Source of the DNA: Campylobacterales bacterium
GTDB taxonomy: Bacteria; Campylobacterota; Campylobacteria; Campylobacterales; Sulfurimonadaceae
Reading direction: 5' to 3'
NCBI GenBank assembly: GCA_026390115.1
Contig: JAPLGO010000012.1
Span: forward strand, 248,001-312,000
DNA length: 64,000 nucleotides
Below the pieces are notes generated by a model that saw only the letters and a program-made list of their open reading frames with translations, was not told the DNA's origin and made no database searches. This document shows, in pieces, positions 34,590 to 43,064 of this stretch. Both the position numbers and the translations under genes were made by a program. The first letter of the stretch is position 1; every line of letters begins with the position of its first letter.

Positions 34590-36107
34590 TTAGACCTCTG
34601 TTTCTTGATTTAATTCTTCGTTGTGTATTGGCTTCATCGCTGGGAAAAGCAAAACATCTCTTATTGAGTGTTCATTTGTAAGTAACATTACCAATCTATC
34701 AATTCCTATTCCCTGTCCGGCTGTTGGAGCCATGCCGTAGCTGAGAGCTTCTATAAAATCTTCATCCATAGCATGTGCTTCATCGTCTCCGCACTCTTTA
34801 GATTCAACCTGAGATTTGAATCTCTCGTATTGATCTACCGGGTCATTTAACTCGCTAAATGCGTTTGCTATTTCACGACCTGCAATGAAAAGTTCAAATC
34901 TCTCCGTAATATCCGGGTTTATATCGCTTCTTCTTGCAAGCGGAGAAATTTCAACAGGGTACTCTGTGATAAATGTTGGATTTATAAGTTTATGCTCTAC
35001 AAATTCATCAAAAAGTTCACCCTGAAGCTGCCCTAAAGATAAGCCATTTTTCACGGATATATTTTTACTTTTTAAAAACTCTAAAATTTTCTCTTTGTCA
35101 TTTACTATCTCTGATGGAACTTCGCCGATGGTGTGCAGAGATTCAATAAGCGGAACTTCACTGAATCTGTTAAAATCAATCTCCAAATCGCCGTATGGAA
35201 GGTGCGTTGGCAAATCTAGGTGGTCAAAAAGGTAGAGAAAATACTCTTTTGTAATCTCTATAAGGTCTTTATATGTTTTATAAGCCCAATAGAATTCGAT
35301 AGAGGTGAATTCAGGATTATGCGTTGCGTCCATGCCCTCATTTCTAAAGTTACGGTTTATTTCAAACACTGCCTCGAAGCCACCGACAATAAGTCTTTTT
35401 AGATAAAGCTCAGGTGCAATTCTTAAAAATCTATCTATGCCAAGTGCATTATGGTGGGTTACAAATGGTTTTGCATTTGCTCCGCCTGCAATTGGGTGCA
35501 TCATAGGAGTTTCAACTTCTAAAAAGCCTTTATCTTCAAAAAATCTTCTTGTAAGTGATATGACTTTTGAACGAATCTGAAATGTTTTTCTGACATCGGC
35601 ATTCATTATAAGATCAAGGTATCTTTTTCTATATCTTGTCTCTTTATCTGTAATTCCGTGAAATTTTTCGGGAAGAGGTGCAATGGATTTCGTCAGGAGT
35701 CTAAACTCCGAAGCATGGAGTGAAAGTTCGCCTTGACCGGTTACAAATGGGTATCCTCCAACTTCAATTATGTCTCCTACCTCTACATTTTTTTTAAATA
35801 TATCGTTGTAGAAATTTTCAGGAAGATGGTCTCTTGCTACATATATTTGCACTACTCCACTCTCATCTTCCAATTGTAGAAAGCTCGCTTTGCCCATAAC
35901 TCTTAAAAGTTTTATTCGTCCGGCTACCGTGTAGTGTCTGTGCTCATCTCTTTTATTCTCTTTATGCTCAATATCAGAATTCACATTAAGATATTTTTTA
36001 ATTGTTGTATTTCTTTTTGAGTTGTTGCAGTATGGATTGATTCCGGCATCTCTTAGAGTTTGCGCTTTTTCAATTCTTAGTTGAACAAATTTGTTTTCAA
36101 AAGCCAA
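34590..36107 (-). CDS. lysS: Lysyl-tRNA synthetase (class II)
   Basis: A 505-residue class II aminoacyl-tRNA synthetase. The N-terminal OB-fold anticodon-binding domain (about 55-145, [19 protein letters not shown]) precedes the catalytic core with motif 1 ([12 protein letters not shown]), motif 2 ([18 protein letters not shown]) and motif 3 ([10 protein letters not shown] near 475). Length and motif order are normal. It follows fur by 15 bp on the same strand. Confidence 0.96.
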   Translation of the reverse strand: MAFENKFVQLRIEKAQTLRDAGINPYCNNSKRNTTIKKYLNVNSDIEHKENKRDEHRHYTVAGRIKLLRVMGKASFLQLEDESGVVQIYVARDHLPENFYNDIFKKNVEVGDIIEVGGYPFVTGQGELSLHASEFRLLTKSIAPLPEKFHGITDKETRYRKRYLDLIMNADVRKTFQIRSKVISLTRRFFEDKGFLEVETPMMHPIAGGANAKPFVTHHNALGIDRFLRIAPELYLKRLIVGGFEAVFEINRNFRNEGMDATHNPEFTSIEFYWAYKTYKDLIEITKEYFLYLFDHLDLPTHLPYGDLEIDFNRFSEVPLIESLHTIGEVPSEIVNDKEKILEFLKSKNISVKNGLSLGQLQGELFDEFVEHKLINPTFITEYPVEISPLARRSDINPDITERFELFIAGREIANAFSELNDPVDQYERFKSQVESKECGDDEAHAMDEDFIEALSYGMAPTAGQGIGIDRLVMLLTNEHSIRDVLLFPAMKPIHNEELNQETEV

Positions 36108-36122
36108 TAGTTTTTCCTTTTT

Positions 36123-36599
36123 TTATTTAATTTGACAATTTTTACAGATTCCATAAATCTGCATCGAGTGATCCGACATCTCAAATCCAAGGTCGTTTGC
36201 AATGTTTCTTTGTCTCTTTTCTATCTGCTCATCTACAAACTCTGTTATATCTCCACATGTCGTGCATATCATGTGGTCATGATGTTTTTTTGCACCGAGT
36301 TCATATTTCTTTCCGGATGCTCCAAAAGAGAGAGAGGTAACCATGTCAGAATCTTCGAGAAGTGACAAAGTTCTGTAGATGGTTGCTATGCCTGTCTTTA
36401 ACTCAGGAAATTTCTTTTTTATAAGAGCGTGCAGAGATTCCGGTGTCAAATGTTCGTTAGAATTGTAAAGAGTTTCTAAAATTACTTCTCTTTGAATTGT
36501 AAATTTAAGAGAGTTTTTTTTAAGAAGCTCTTTAAAATTAGTTAAAAGTTGCTCATATTCTACAGTTCTGCTGTTAAAGTTTGTAACAATATTGGACAT
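36123..36599 (-). CDS. fur: Ferric uptake regulator Fur
   Basis: A 158-residue metal-responsive repressor. The N-terminal winged helix (FTIQREVILETLYNSNEHLTPE...TIYRTLSLLEDSDMV) is followed by the dimerisation/metal domain with KKHHDHMICTTCG and a C-terminal CGICKNC, the structural zinc cysteines. The longer N-terminus (about 15 extra residues) resembles Fur of Helicobacter and Campylobacter. PerR is an alternative within the family; the location upstream of lysS favours Fur. It starts 4 bp after the cvpA-like stop. Confidence 0.88.
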   Translation of the reverse strand: MSNIVTNFNSRTVEYEQLLTNFKELLKKNSLKFTIQREVILETLYNSNEHLTPESLHALIKKKFPELKTGIATIYRTLSLLEDSDMVTSLSFGASGKKYELGAKKHHDHMICTTCGDITEFVDEQIEKRQRNIANDLGFEMSDHSMQIYGICKNCQIK

Positions 36600-36603
36600 C
36601 TAT

Positions 36604-37245
36604 CTATTTACCATCTTTAACCATTTTTGCATCTTTTGCTACTTGAGGCATAACCTCTTTTATCTCTTTTTTAGTTTCATTTACTATATTTTGTGTTGCA
36701 GTGTTTACACTCTCTGTTACTTTATTTTGTAGAGTTGCATTCATGTCGTTGCTTATTTCTGTTGGATCTAATTTCATTATGAAAGAGCCGGTCTCTACCA
36801 GAATAGGAAATAACATACTGCTTTTCATATTTGAATCGATAGTTGCTTTTATTGCATGTATGCTATAGGACGCATAAGCTATTACGGCTGCAATAAGAAA
36901 AAATTTGCTTGCACCAAAAATAAATCCCAAGATTTTGTCTATTGGACCTAATCCACTTAGAGAGCTGAGTTTTTTAAAAATAAAACCCACTCCAATCATA
37001 AGAAACCAAAAAAGTGCCAAAGTTGTTAAAAAGCCTGTAAAGCTTATGGCTGCACTGTTGTCAAATTTAAAAATTAAATCACTTAGGAGCTGACCGACCC
37101 TCTCCCCAACCCTTGAAGCTACAAATATGCCGCCGATAATTCCGACCAGCCCAAAAACTTCCTTAAAAAATCCATTCACAACACCCTTCAAGCCTAAGAG
37201 AAGGATAATAATTGATGCGACTAAGTCAAAATAATTTAACTCCAT
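36604..37245 (-). CDS. CvpA-family membrane protein
   Basis: A 213-residue inner-membrane protein with four hydrophobic helices (about 5-25, 28-45, 62-85, 100-125) and the family pattern LNYFDLVASIIILLLGLKG at the N-terminus. The C-terminal 70 residues are a hydrophilic, probably coiled tail (KEIKEVMPQVAKDAKMVKDG). CvpA is associated with colicin V production and biofilm or envelope functions, but its mechanism is poorly defined. It overlaps the GGDEF gene by 1 nt and precedes fur by 4 bp, so all three are co-transcribed. Confidence 0.85.
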   Translation of the reverse strand: MELNYFDLVASIIILLLGLKGVVNGFFKEVFGLVGIIGGIFVASRVGERVGQLLSDLIFKFDNSAAISFTGFLTTLALFWFLMIGVGFIFKKLSSLSGLGPIDKILGFIFGASKFFLIAAVIAYASYSIHAIKATIDSNMKSSMLFPILVETGSFIMKLDPTEISNDMNATLQNKVTESVNTATQNIVNETKKEIKEVMPQVAKDAKMVKDGK

Positions 37246-38159
37246 TATAAATCCTCTGCTATTTGAAATTGGTCTTTGCCACTCATTTTTGCTTTATAGA
37301 GTGCTTTGTCTGCTCTGTTTATTATTGTGTCCGGTGTATCATTTTGGGTATATGTTGTGGCACCGATACTCATAGTTACCTGAAGGTTTTTACCTTTGTA
37401 GATAAGTTTACTCTTTCTGATTAACTCCAAAAGTCTATTGGTAATCTCTTTGCAGTGCGAGTCGTCTATCCGGTTGAGTACGATAACAAACTCTTCTCCG
37501 CCGTATCGAAAAATTTTATCACCGTCTCTTAATGTTTTTCTAAAAATATTTGCAATAAAAATTAAAACTTTATCTCCTGCAATATGACCATATGTGTCGT
37601 TGATTGCTTTAAAATTATCAATATCCAACATTAAGAGATGAAGCTGGTTATTCATAGTTTTTGAACAGACATCATCAAGATAGGCGATTAAGGCTCTTCT
37701 GTTAAAAACCTTTGTTAAGGGGTCTAGATTTGTTGTCTCTTCTAATACTTTGACCTGATTTGAAAGATTCGAAATAATACTATTTGCTTTTTTAACTTCA
37801 TCAATCATGTGAGATTGAATATCATTGAATTTTTCTGTTATAAGAGAAAGATCTATCTCCTGCTGAACATACTCATTAATTGTATTCTTATGCATTCTTG
37901 CAAGCTCTTCAAATCTTATATTTGTATCTTTGTAGGATGCTAAACTTTTGTCTGTCAGCTCTTTATAGGCATTTGTAAAAGCGGCTCTTGCATGTGTCAT
38001 AGAGTCTATTTCGTCATTATTTATTGTTGAGATAACATTTACAGAGTCTTTTAAATAATTGATGACCTGCTCTTTGTTTGCACCTTCTTGTTCATCAATT
38101 TGTTTTAGTAAATTTTCGTACATTTGAGTAACAAGGGATTTTAAATCATCTTTTTGCAT
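37245..38159 (-). CDS. Diguanylate cyclase (GGDEF domain)
   Basis: A 304-residue cytoplasmic protein. An N-terminal helical region (about 1-130, coiled-coil rich, no membrane helix) precedes a GGDEF domain with the active-site form GGEEF (FRYGGEEFVIVLNR near 225) and the substrate/metal residues in DIDNFKAINDTYGH. No RxxD product-inhibition site was seen just upstream. It makes cyclic di-GMP from GTP and is the first gene of the leftward run through cvpA and fur. The signal it senses is unknown. Confidence 0.9.
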   Translation of the reverse strand: MQKDDLKSLVTQMYENLLKQIDEQEGANKEQVINYLKDSVNVISTINNDEIDSMTHARAAFTNAYKELTDKSLASYKDTNIRFEELARMHKNTINEYVQQEIDLSLITEKFNDIQSHMIDEVKKANSIISNLSNQVKVLEETTNLDPLTKVFNRRALIAYLDDVCSKTMNNQLHLLMLDIDNFKAINDTYGHIAGDKVLIFIANIFRKTLRDGDKIFRYGGEEFVIVLNRIDDSHCKEITNRLLELIRKSKLIYKGKNLQVTMSIGATTYTQNDTPDTIINRADKALYKAKMSGKDQFQIAEDL

Positions 38160-38201
38160 TAGCCATTTCCAAATAAAATATTTTGCAATTATACATCTAT
38201 A

Positions 38202-38224
38202 AGCATAAAAATAACTTTTATGCT
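38202..38224. other. Hairpin in the divergent GGDEF/DAHP synthase region
   Basis: AGCATAAAA and TTTTATGCT form a 9-bp stem with a 5-nt loop, between divergent genes, so a terminator is unlikely. It could be an operator for the aromatic pathway gene or the GGDEF operon, or a chance AT-rich palindrome. Confidence 0.3.
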
Positions 38225-38331
38225 ATTTTTAGTGTATATAGATTTTATTAACTTAATAAAGCTTAAAATCAGAGCTATTTTAGGTTTTTTTATGTAAAAT
38301 TCCAAAAATTATATCAAATAAGGCACTATAT

Positions 38332-39690
38332 ATGAGTATTTGGAGTCCAACAAGTTGGAGAGAAAAACCAATTTTACAACAGCCAACTTATCCAAACCAA
38401 GATGAATTAAAGAAAGTTTTAGCAGAGCTAAAAAATTACCCGCCACTTGTATTTGCAGGTGAAGCTCGCTCTTTGAAGGAGCAGTTGGCGAATGTATCAG
38501 AGGGGAAAGCATTTTTACTTCAAGGTGGAGATTGTGCGGAAAGTTTTAGCGAATTTCATGCAATAAACATTCGTGATACATTCAAAGCAATTTTACAAAT
38601 GTCAGTTGTTATGACTTATGCAGGCGGGCTTCCTGTTGTGAAAGTTGGTCGTTTAGGCGGTCAGTTTGCAAAGCCTCGTTCGGCTGATACTGAGACAATC
38701 GACGGTGTTACCCTTGATGTGTATCGTGGTGATATTATAAACGGGGTAGATTTTACCTCAGAATCACGCACTCCAGACCCGCAAAGAATGATAAAAGCGT
38801 ATAATCAATCGGCTGCAACACTTAATTTGTTGCGTGCATTTGCATCGGGTGGTTTAGCTGATTTACACCAAGTACATAAATGGACTTTAGACTTTGCTCA
38901 GAAAAGTGAAATCAGCCAAAAATTTGAAGATTTAGCTGAAGATATCGGTAAATCACTTAAGTTTATGGAGGCATGCGGAATCAACTCTAAAACATACAGA
39001 ACTTTAAGAGAGACGGACTTTTATACATCGCATGAGGCTCTTTTACTTCCTTATGAAGAAGCGTTTACTAGAAAAGACTCTTTAACAGGAGACTGGTACG
39101 ATACTTCCGCTCACATGTTATGGATAGGAGATAGAACGCGCCAACTTGATGGTGCTCATGTTGAGTATATGCGCGGTATTAACAATCCTATAGGCATTAA
39201 AGCCGGTCCATCTATGGATACGGAAGATTTAATAAGATTGGTAAGTAGATTAAATCCGGAAAATGAAGCGGGTCGTTTAAATATCATCGTGAGAATGGGT
39301 GCCGATAAAGTTGGCGATGAAAAAACCGGTATGGCTCGACTTATTCGTGCAGTTGAAAAAGAGGGAATGAAGGTGCTGTGGAGTTGTGACCCGATGCATG
39401 GTAATACAATTAAATCATCAAACAACTTTAAAACGCGTCCTGTTGATGCAATATTAACAGAGATGAAACAGTTTTTTCAAATTCATAAGGCTGAGGGAAC
39501 CTTTGCAGGTGGTGTTCATTTGGAGATGACCGGTAAAAATGTTACGGAATGTATTGGAGGTTCTTTTACTGTAAGCGAAGGAGATTTGTCTTCTCGTTAC
39601 CATACACATTGTGATCCAAGGTTAAATGCTGACCAAGCACTAGAACTTGCATTTTTAATTGCTGACACACTTAAAGACGCGATAAAATAA
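38332..39690 (+). CDS. DAHP synthase, class II (plant-like)
   Basis: A 452-residue enzyme catalysing the first shikimate-pathway step (PEP plus erythrose 4-phosphate). It has the class II signatures [12 protein letters not shown] (near 61), [12 protein letters not shown] (near 104), [16 protein letters not shown] and [14 protein letters not shown] (near 386), including metal-binding His and Glu residues. It is unrelated in sequence to E. coli AroFGH. A tandem pair of strong hairpins follows. It supplies chorismate for trpE and the rest of the pathway. Confidence 0.95.
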   Translation: MSIWSPTSWREKPILQQPTYPNQDELKKVLAELKNYPPLVFAGEARSLKEQLANVSEGKAFLLQGGDCAESFSEFHAINIRDTFKAILQMSVVMTYAGGLPVVKVGRLGGQFAKPRSADTETIDGVTLDVYRGDIINGVDFTSESRTPDPQRMIKAYNQSAATLNLLRAFASGGLADLHQVHKWTLDFAQKSEISQKFEDLAEDIGKSLKFMEACGINSKTYRTLRETDFYTSHEALLLPYEEAFTRKDSLTGDWYDTSAHMLWIGDRTRQLDGAHVEYMRGINNPIGIKAGPSMDTEDLIRLVSRLNPENEAGRLNIIVRMGADKVGDEKTGMARLIRAVEKEGMKVLWSCDPMHGNTIKSSNNFKTRPVDAILTEMKQFFQIHKAEGTFAGGVHLEMTGKNVTECIGGSFTVSEGDLSSRYHTHCDPRLNADQALELAFLIADTLKDAIK

Positions 39691-39694
39691 CCTG

Positions 39695-39724
39695 TTTTAA
39701 GTATGAATAAATTCATACTTAAAA
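39695..39724 (+). terminator. Terminator hairpin after DAHP synthase
   Basis: TTTTAAGTATGAA and TTCATACTTAAAA form a perfect 13-bp stem with a 4-nt loop, 4 nt after the stop codon region. Confidence 0.7.
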
Positions 39725-39736
39725 TTTAATTGAGAG

Positions 39737-39770
39737 ATGAAAAAAGATTATTTTAAATATCTTTTTTCAT
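39737..39770. terminator. Second, possibly bidirectional terminator
   Basis: ATGAAAAAAGAT and ATCTTTTTTCAT form a perfect 12-bp stem around a 10-nt loop. It lies between converging genes and could serve both. Confidence 0.6.
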
Positions 39771-39816
39771 ATTTTCCGTGACTTAAGAGTCTGTGAATAA
39801 AACTCCTTCCTGTTTA

Positions 39817-40359
39817 TTACTTTTCACCTCTAATTTTTTGATATGCTAAATGCACCGCTTCTTTATCTGGATTTTCAATGTATTTTATCGCATGGTAACT
39901 TTGATTTACCGCAGCTAATTGAACTTCTTTATCTGGATTTTTAATGAATTTTATTGAGAGGTAACTTTGATTTACGGCAGCTAATTGAACTTCTTTATCA
40001 GGATTTTCAATTATTTGTATTGCATGGCGACTTTGATTTATAGCAGCTAATTGAACTTCCTTGTCTGGATTTTTAATGAACTTTATTACAGTGTAATTTT
40101 TTTTGACAGCAGCCAACTGAGCTTCTTTATCTGGGTTTTTAATGAACTTTATTGCTTTTTCATTTTTATTTACAGCAGCTAGCTGAACTTCAACATCCGG
40201 ATTTTCAATCTTTTGTATTGCATAGTAACTATCTTTTACAGCATCTAATTGTGCTATCTTTTGGCTATCTTTATCATTAGAGAGAGAAGATGCACCACAC
40301 TCCCCCAAACTTAAAACCATCAATCCTATTGTTACCCTACCGATTATACTTCTTTTCAT
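39817..40359 (-). CDS. Exported tandem-repeat protein (DUF4116-like), paralogue of the 28579 gene
   Basis: A 180-residue protein with an N-terminal hydrophobic signal region and about six 22-residue repeats of the pattern NPDKEVQLAAVNQSYHAIKF (from about 35 to 170). The signal peptide ends in LSLGECGA; Glu before Cys is not a standard lipobox, so lipidation is uncertain. It lacks the C-terminal beta-rich domain of the larger paralogue. GGGGAG precedes ATG 40359. The repeats are less alike at DNA level than those at 28687-29149, suggesting an older copy. The function is unknown. Confidence 0.75.
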   Translation of the reverse strand: MKRSIIGRVTIGLMVLSLGECGASSLSNDKDSQKIAQLDAVKDSYYAIQKIENPDVEVQLAAVNKNEKAIKFIKNPDKEAQLAAVKKNYTVIKFIKNPDKEVQLAAINQSRHAIQIIENPDKEVQLAAVNQSYLSIKFIKNPDKEVQLAAVNQSYHAIKYIENPDKEAVHLAYQKIRGEK

Positions 40360-40889
40360 GTATTAGCTCCCCTTATGAGTTTAGGTAAATTGTATATTAA
40401 TAAAACTTATATATCACTTAACTATCATTTACTGAATTTCTTACAAAAATCTAAAATTGGGATGAGACTTGTTCATACTCTCAAAATATTGTCAATATAG
40501 CTTTTAATGTTTATGTCGTCTTTGAATATAAAAAGTTATTTTATAAGTTTATATGCAAAATATCTGTTGTGATTCTAGATGAAAGGCTGACTAAACTTTG
40601 GGAGTTAGTATTTTAATTTTAGATGCTCTAAAAGAAGCGCAAATCATTCTGTCAAAACAAATTTTATGTTAGAAAAAGAGTGCAAAAAAAGATAAACTTT
40701 TTTAGATGTTACAATTTGTCTGCATGTTTTTAGTGGAAGGTTATTTTATTAAAAATATATTATTTATAAACTTTTATAGTTTTTATATATTATTTTTAAT
40801 ATATTTTGCTACAATAATTCAGCCCAAAAGATTAACTATATAGATTCTATTTAGATATATCTTGTTGGAATAAAATAAAGGAGTTTAGC
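40360..40889. other. 530-bp gene-free, very AT-rich intergenic region
   Basis: No coding frame, tRNA or recognisable RNA was found. It includes a run of overlapping AT palindromes (about 40745-40805), a short AAAAAAG/CTTTTTT hairpin near 40685-40705, and at 40810-40815 a TACAAT -10 for the rightward gene. It may hold an unrecognised small RNA or complex promoter. Confidence 0.4.
40810..40815 (+). promoter_or_regulatory. Probable -10 of the host-attachment-family operon
   Basis: TACAAT preceded by TTTTGC, about 75 bp before the ATG at 40890, which has a strong AAAGGAG ribosome site. Confidence 0.4.
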
Positions 40890-41351
40890 ATGTCATCAGA
40901 ATTAATAATTGTTGCAGATTTACAGCGTTTTAAACTTTACAGTATTCAAAAAGAGCCTCTTGGTAGGGAATATGTCGAACTTCATGAAAGTACTGAGAGC
41001 CTTGAGACTCATCAGAAATTGAGTGAAAAAGTTTCGGATAAGCAAGGACATTTTCAGAGTTCAGACTCAATCGGTGTGTGCGGAAGCGGGTCAGGAGAGA
41101 ATCATAATATTGCTTTAGAAGAAGAGCGCCGTAGAATCAAAGAGATTGCGAAACAAATTTCAGAAGCCCTACAAAAATATAACTATACATATTGGTACTT
41201 TGCTGCACCAAAGGCTATAAATAATCAAATAGTTGAGTTGCTTGAACCCTCAGTTGGAGACAACATGAAAATTAATCTTCACTTAGATTTGACAAAAATT
41301 CCGGACGATCAATTGCTTGATCATTTTAAAAATAACGGGAGCGTCTTATGA
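40890..41351 (+). CDS. Host-attachment family protein (BaeRF/eRF1-like)
   Basis: A 153-residue soluble protein. The N-terminal IIVADLQRFKLYSI strand and the RIKEIAKQISEALQKYNYTYWYFAAP segment match the small 'required for attachment to host cells' family, now viewed as related to archaeo-eukaryotic release factor domains. In Campylobacterota it is often found in stress-related settings; that is general recollection. The C-terminal DLTKIPDDQLLDHF is family-typical. It overlaps the DksA-like gene by 4 nt, so the products are made together. Confidence 0.65.
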   Translation: MSSELIIVADLQRFKLYSIQKEPLGREYVELHESTESLETHQKLSEKVSDKQGHFQSSDSIGVCGSGSGENHNIALEEERRRIKEIAKQISEALQKYNYTYWYFAAPKAINNQIVELLEPSVGDNMKINLHLDLTKIPDDQLLDHFKNNGSVL

Positions 41352-41680
41352 AAAGGAGAGATGATTTGGACGTAGAGAGTTTTGAAAGGAAACTTATAGG
41401 CGAAAAAGATAGGGTTAAAAAGAGTATTGAAATTCTTAGGGATGAGTTAAATGTATTGGCACTTGAGGATGATATTGACGATGCTGAGGACATGGCGGAG
41501 CTTCAGATTCAAAATACAAAAGACCAACGGATACTTGCTCATCTAAAATCAGAACTTATTGAAATTGAGGATGCTCTAATGCGTATAAAAAGTGGAACTT
41601 ATGGAGTTTGCCAAACAACTGGGAGAGAGATTTCTCTTGATAGATTAAATGTAAATCCTACGGCGCGAACTATCGCTTGA
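41348..41680 (+). CDS. TraR/DksA-family protein with incomplete zinc site
   Basis: A 110-residue protein with a long helical N-terminus (about 10-80, acidic: DDIDDAEDMAELQ) and a C-terminal GTYGVCQTTGREISLDRLNV segment that aligns with the DksA zinc-finger region. Only the first cysteine of the CxxC...CxxC set remains, and the protein ends at PTARTIA, so zinc binding is unlikely; cysteine-poor DksA variants exist in other bacteria. It could bind RNA polymerase's secondary channel and modulate transcription under stress. It is co-translated with the preceding gene. Confidence 0.75.
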   Translation: MKRRDDLDVESFERKLIGEKDRVKKSIEILRDELNVLALEDDIDDAEDMAELQIQNTKDQRILAHLKSELIEIEDALMRIKSGTYGVCQTTGREISLDRLNVNPTARTIA

Positions 41681-41785
41681 AGCACATTTTAACTCTCTTG
41701 CAGATAAAATCTTGAATATTTTAATGTGAGAGTTAGTTTGGAATATGTTTCAAACTTTTACAAGAAACATAGTTCAGGAGTTTGC

Positions 41786-42907
41786 ATGTACGACATTGCC
41801 ATAATTGGTGCAGGTATTAATGGTTGCAGTGTAGCACACGAATTTAGCCAAGCAAAAAAGAGTGTTGTAATTTTTGACATGAGTGGCATTGCGTATGGAG
41901 GAAGTGGCGCCGCCGGAGCGTTTATCTCCCCAAAATTTTCAAAGAGCGGTGAATTAAAAGAACTGATTCATGATGCCTTTGTTTACAGCATGGATTTTTA
42001 TGAAAAAAACTTTTCACACCTTTTTACAAAAGCCATGCTTCTGCATATTGCCCAAGATGAGAGTGATTCTGAGATAGTTAAAGCGTATAAAAAAGGTACT
42101 TCTTTAAAATTTAAAACTCCACCGAAAGAGCTTTTGGAACAGTTGACACAAGAAGCAATATCCCAAGAAAATATCTGTATTGACGGCGGTGTTGTAAATG
42201 CAAAAGCGATGTGTGAAGCACTGAGTAAAAATGCTAAGTTTGTAAAAGAAAAAGTAGAGAGTCTGGTTTATGATGATGGTACGTGGATTATCAATGAGAG
42301 CTATTACGCAAAAGATGTTGTTTTGGCAATCGGTGCTTATGAAGCTCTTATACAAGAGCCGTACATAGAGCTTCGAGGCGTTTGGGGACACCGCATAGAT
42401 ATAAAAACTACTACACAAAATCCATGTTCCATTCATCAGTTCGTCTCTATTTCACCCAGTTCAAATGGTTGCCTTGCAATCGGTGCAACGCATAATATTC
42501 ACTACCATCCGCAAAAAAACTGTGAGCCTTATGATATAAACGAGGGGAGGGTCCAACTGCTGGAAAAAGCGTCACGAACTCTGAATCTTGAAAATATAGA
42601 AATTATAAAAGATTTCACGGGGCTTAGATCCGGCTCATTTGATTATATGCCGATCATTGGTGGTTTGGTTATGTCGAATGAAACGCTTTCTTATGGAAAC
42701 TTGAAGTTCAAAACCAAAAAACCAAAGTTTGATGAATACTCCTACTACCCAAACCTCTATATGATAAACGGAAACGGCGGATACGGTTTTGTTCTGGCGC
42801 CCTATTTGGCAAAGATTTTGTGTGAACATGTACTGTTTGGCAAAAAAATAAGTGAGAGACTGGCTCCGGCAAGATTTTTCGCAAGATGGGCTAAAAAGAT
42901 TCTTTAA
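41786..42907 (+). CDS. FAD-dependent oxidoreductase, MnmC C-domain-like / DAO family
   Basis: A 373-residue flavoprotein. The FAD motif IAIIGAGINGCSVAHEF is at the N-terminus, followed by GGSGAAGAFISPKF, which resembles the GASGNPAGAxxPK segment of the MnmC oxidoreductase domain (modifies the wobble uridine of tRNA). GATHNIHYHP and LRSGSFDYMPIIGG follow, with GNGGYGFVLAPYLA at the C-terminus. No methyltransferase domain is attached. A glycine/D-amino-acid oxidase is the main alternative. ATG 41786 with CAGGAG upstream is chosen over an upstream in-frame start. Confidence 0.7.
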   Translation: MYDIAIIGAGINGCSVAHEFSQAKKSVVIFDMSGIAYGGSGAAGAFISPKFSKSGELKELIHDAFVYSMDFYEKNFSHLFTKAMLLHIAQDESDSEIVKAYKKGTSLKFKTPPKELLEQLTQEAISQENICIDGGVVNAKAMCEALSKNAKFVKEKVESLVYDDGTWIINESYYAKDVVLAIGAYEALIQEPYIELRGVWGHRIDIKTTTQNPCSIHQFVSISPSSNGCLAIGATHNIHYHPQKNCEPYDINEGRVQLLEKASRTLNLENIEIIKDFTGLRSGSFDYMPIIGGLVMSNETLSYGNLKFKTKKPKFDEYSYYPNLYMINGNGGYGFVLAPYLAKILCEHVLFGKKISERLAPARFFARWAKKIL

Positions 42908-43064
42908 TAGCATGTAATAAACTTCGGAATGCCAAAAAAACTGAAATAATTTTTTAGAATTTTTTAAAAAAATAAGTATATAAATTGCTTATAAAAGATA
43001 TAATTTAAATAGAATGATTTATTGAAAATAGAATTCATTTTAAATATGCCTATCTGGAGAAGTT

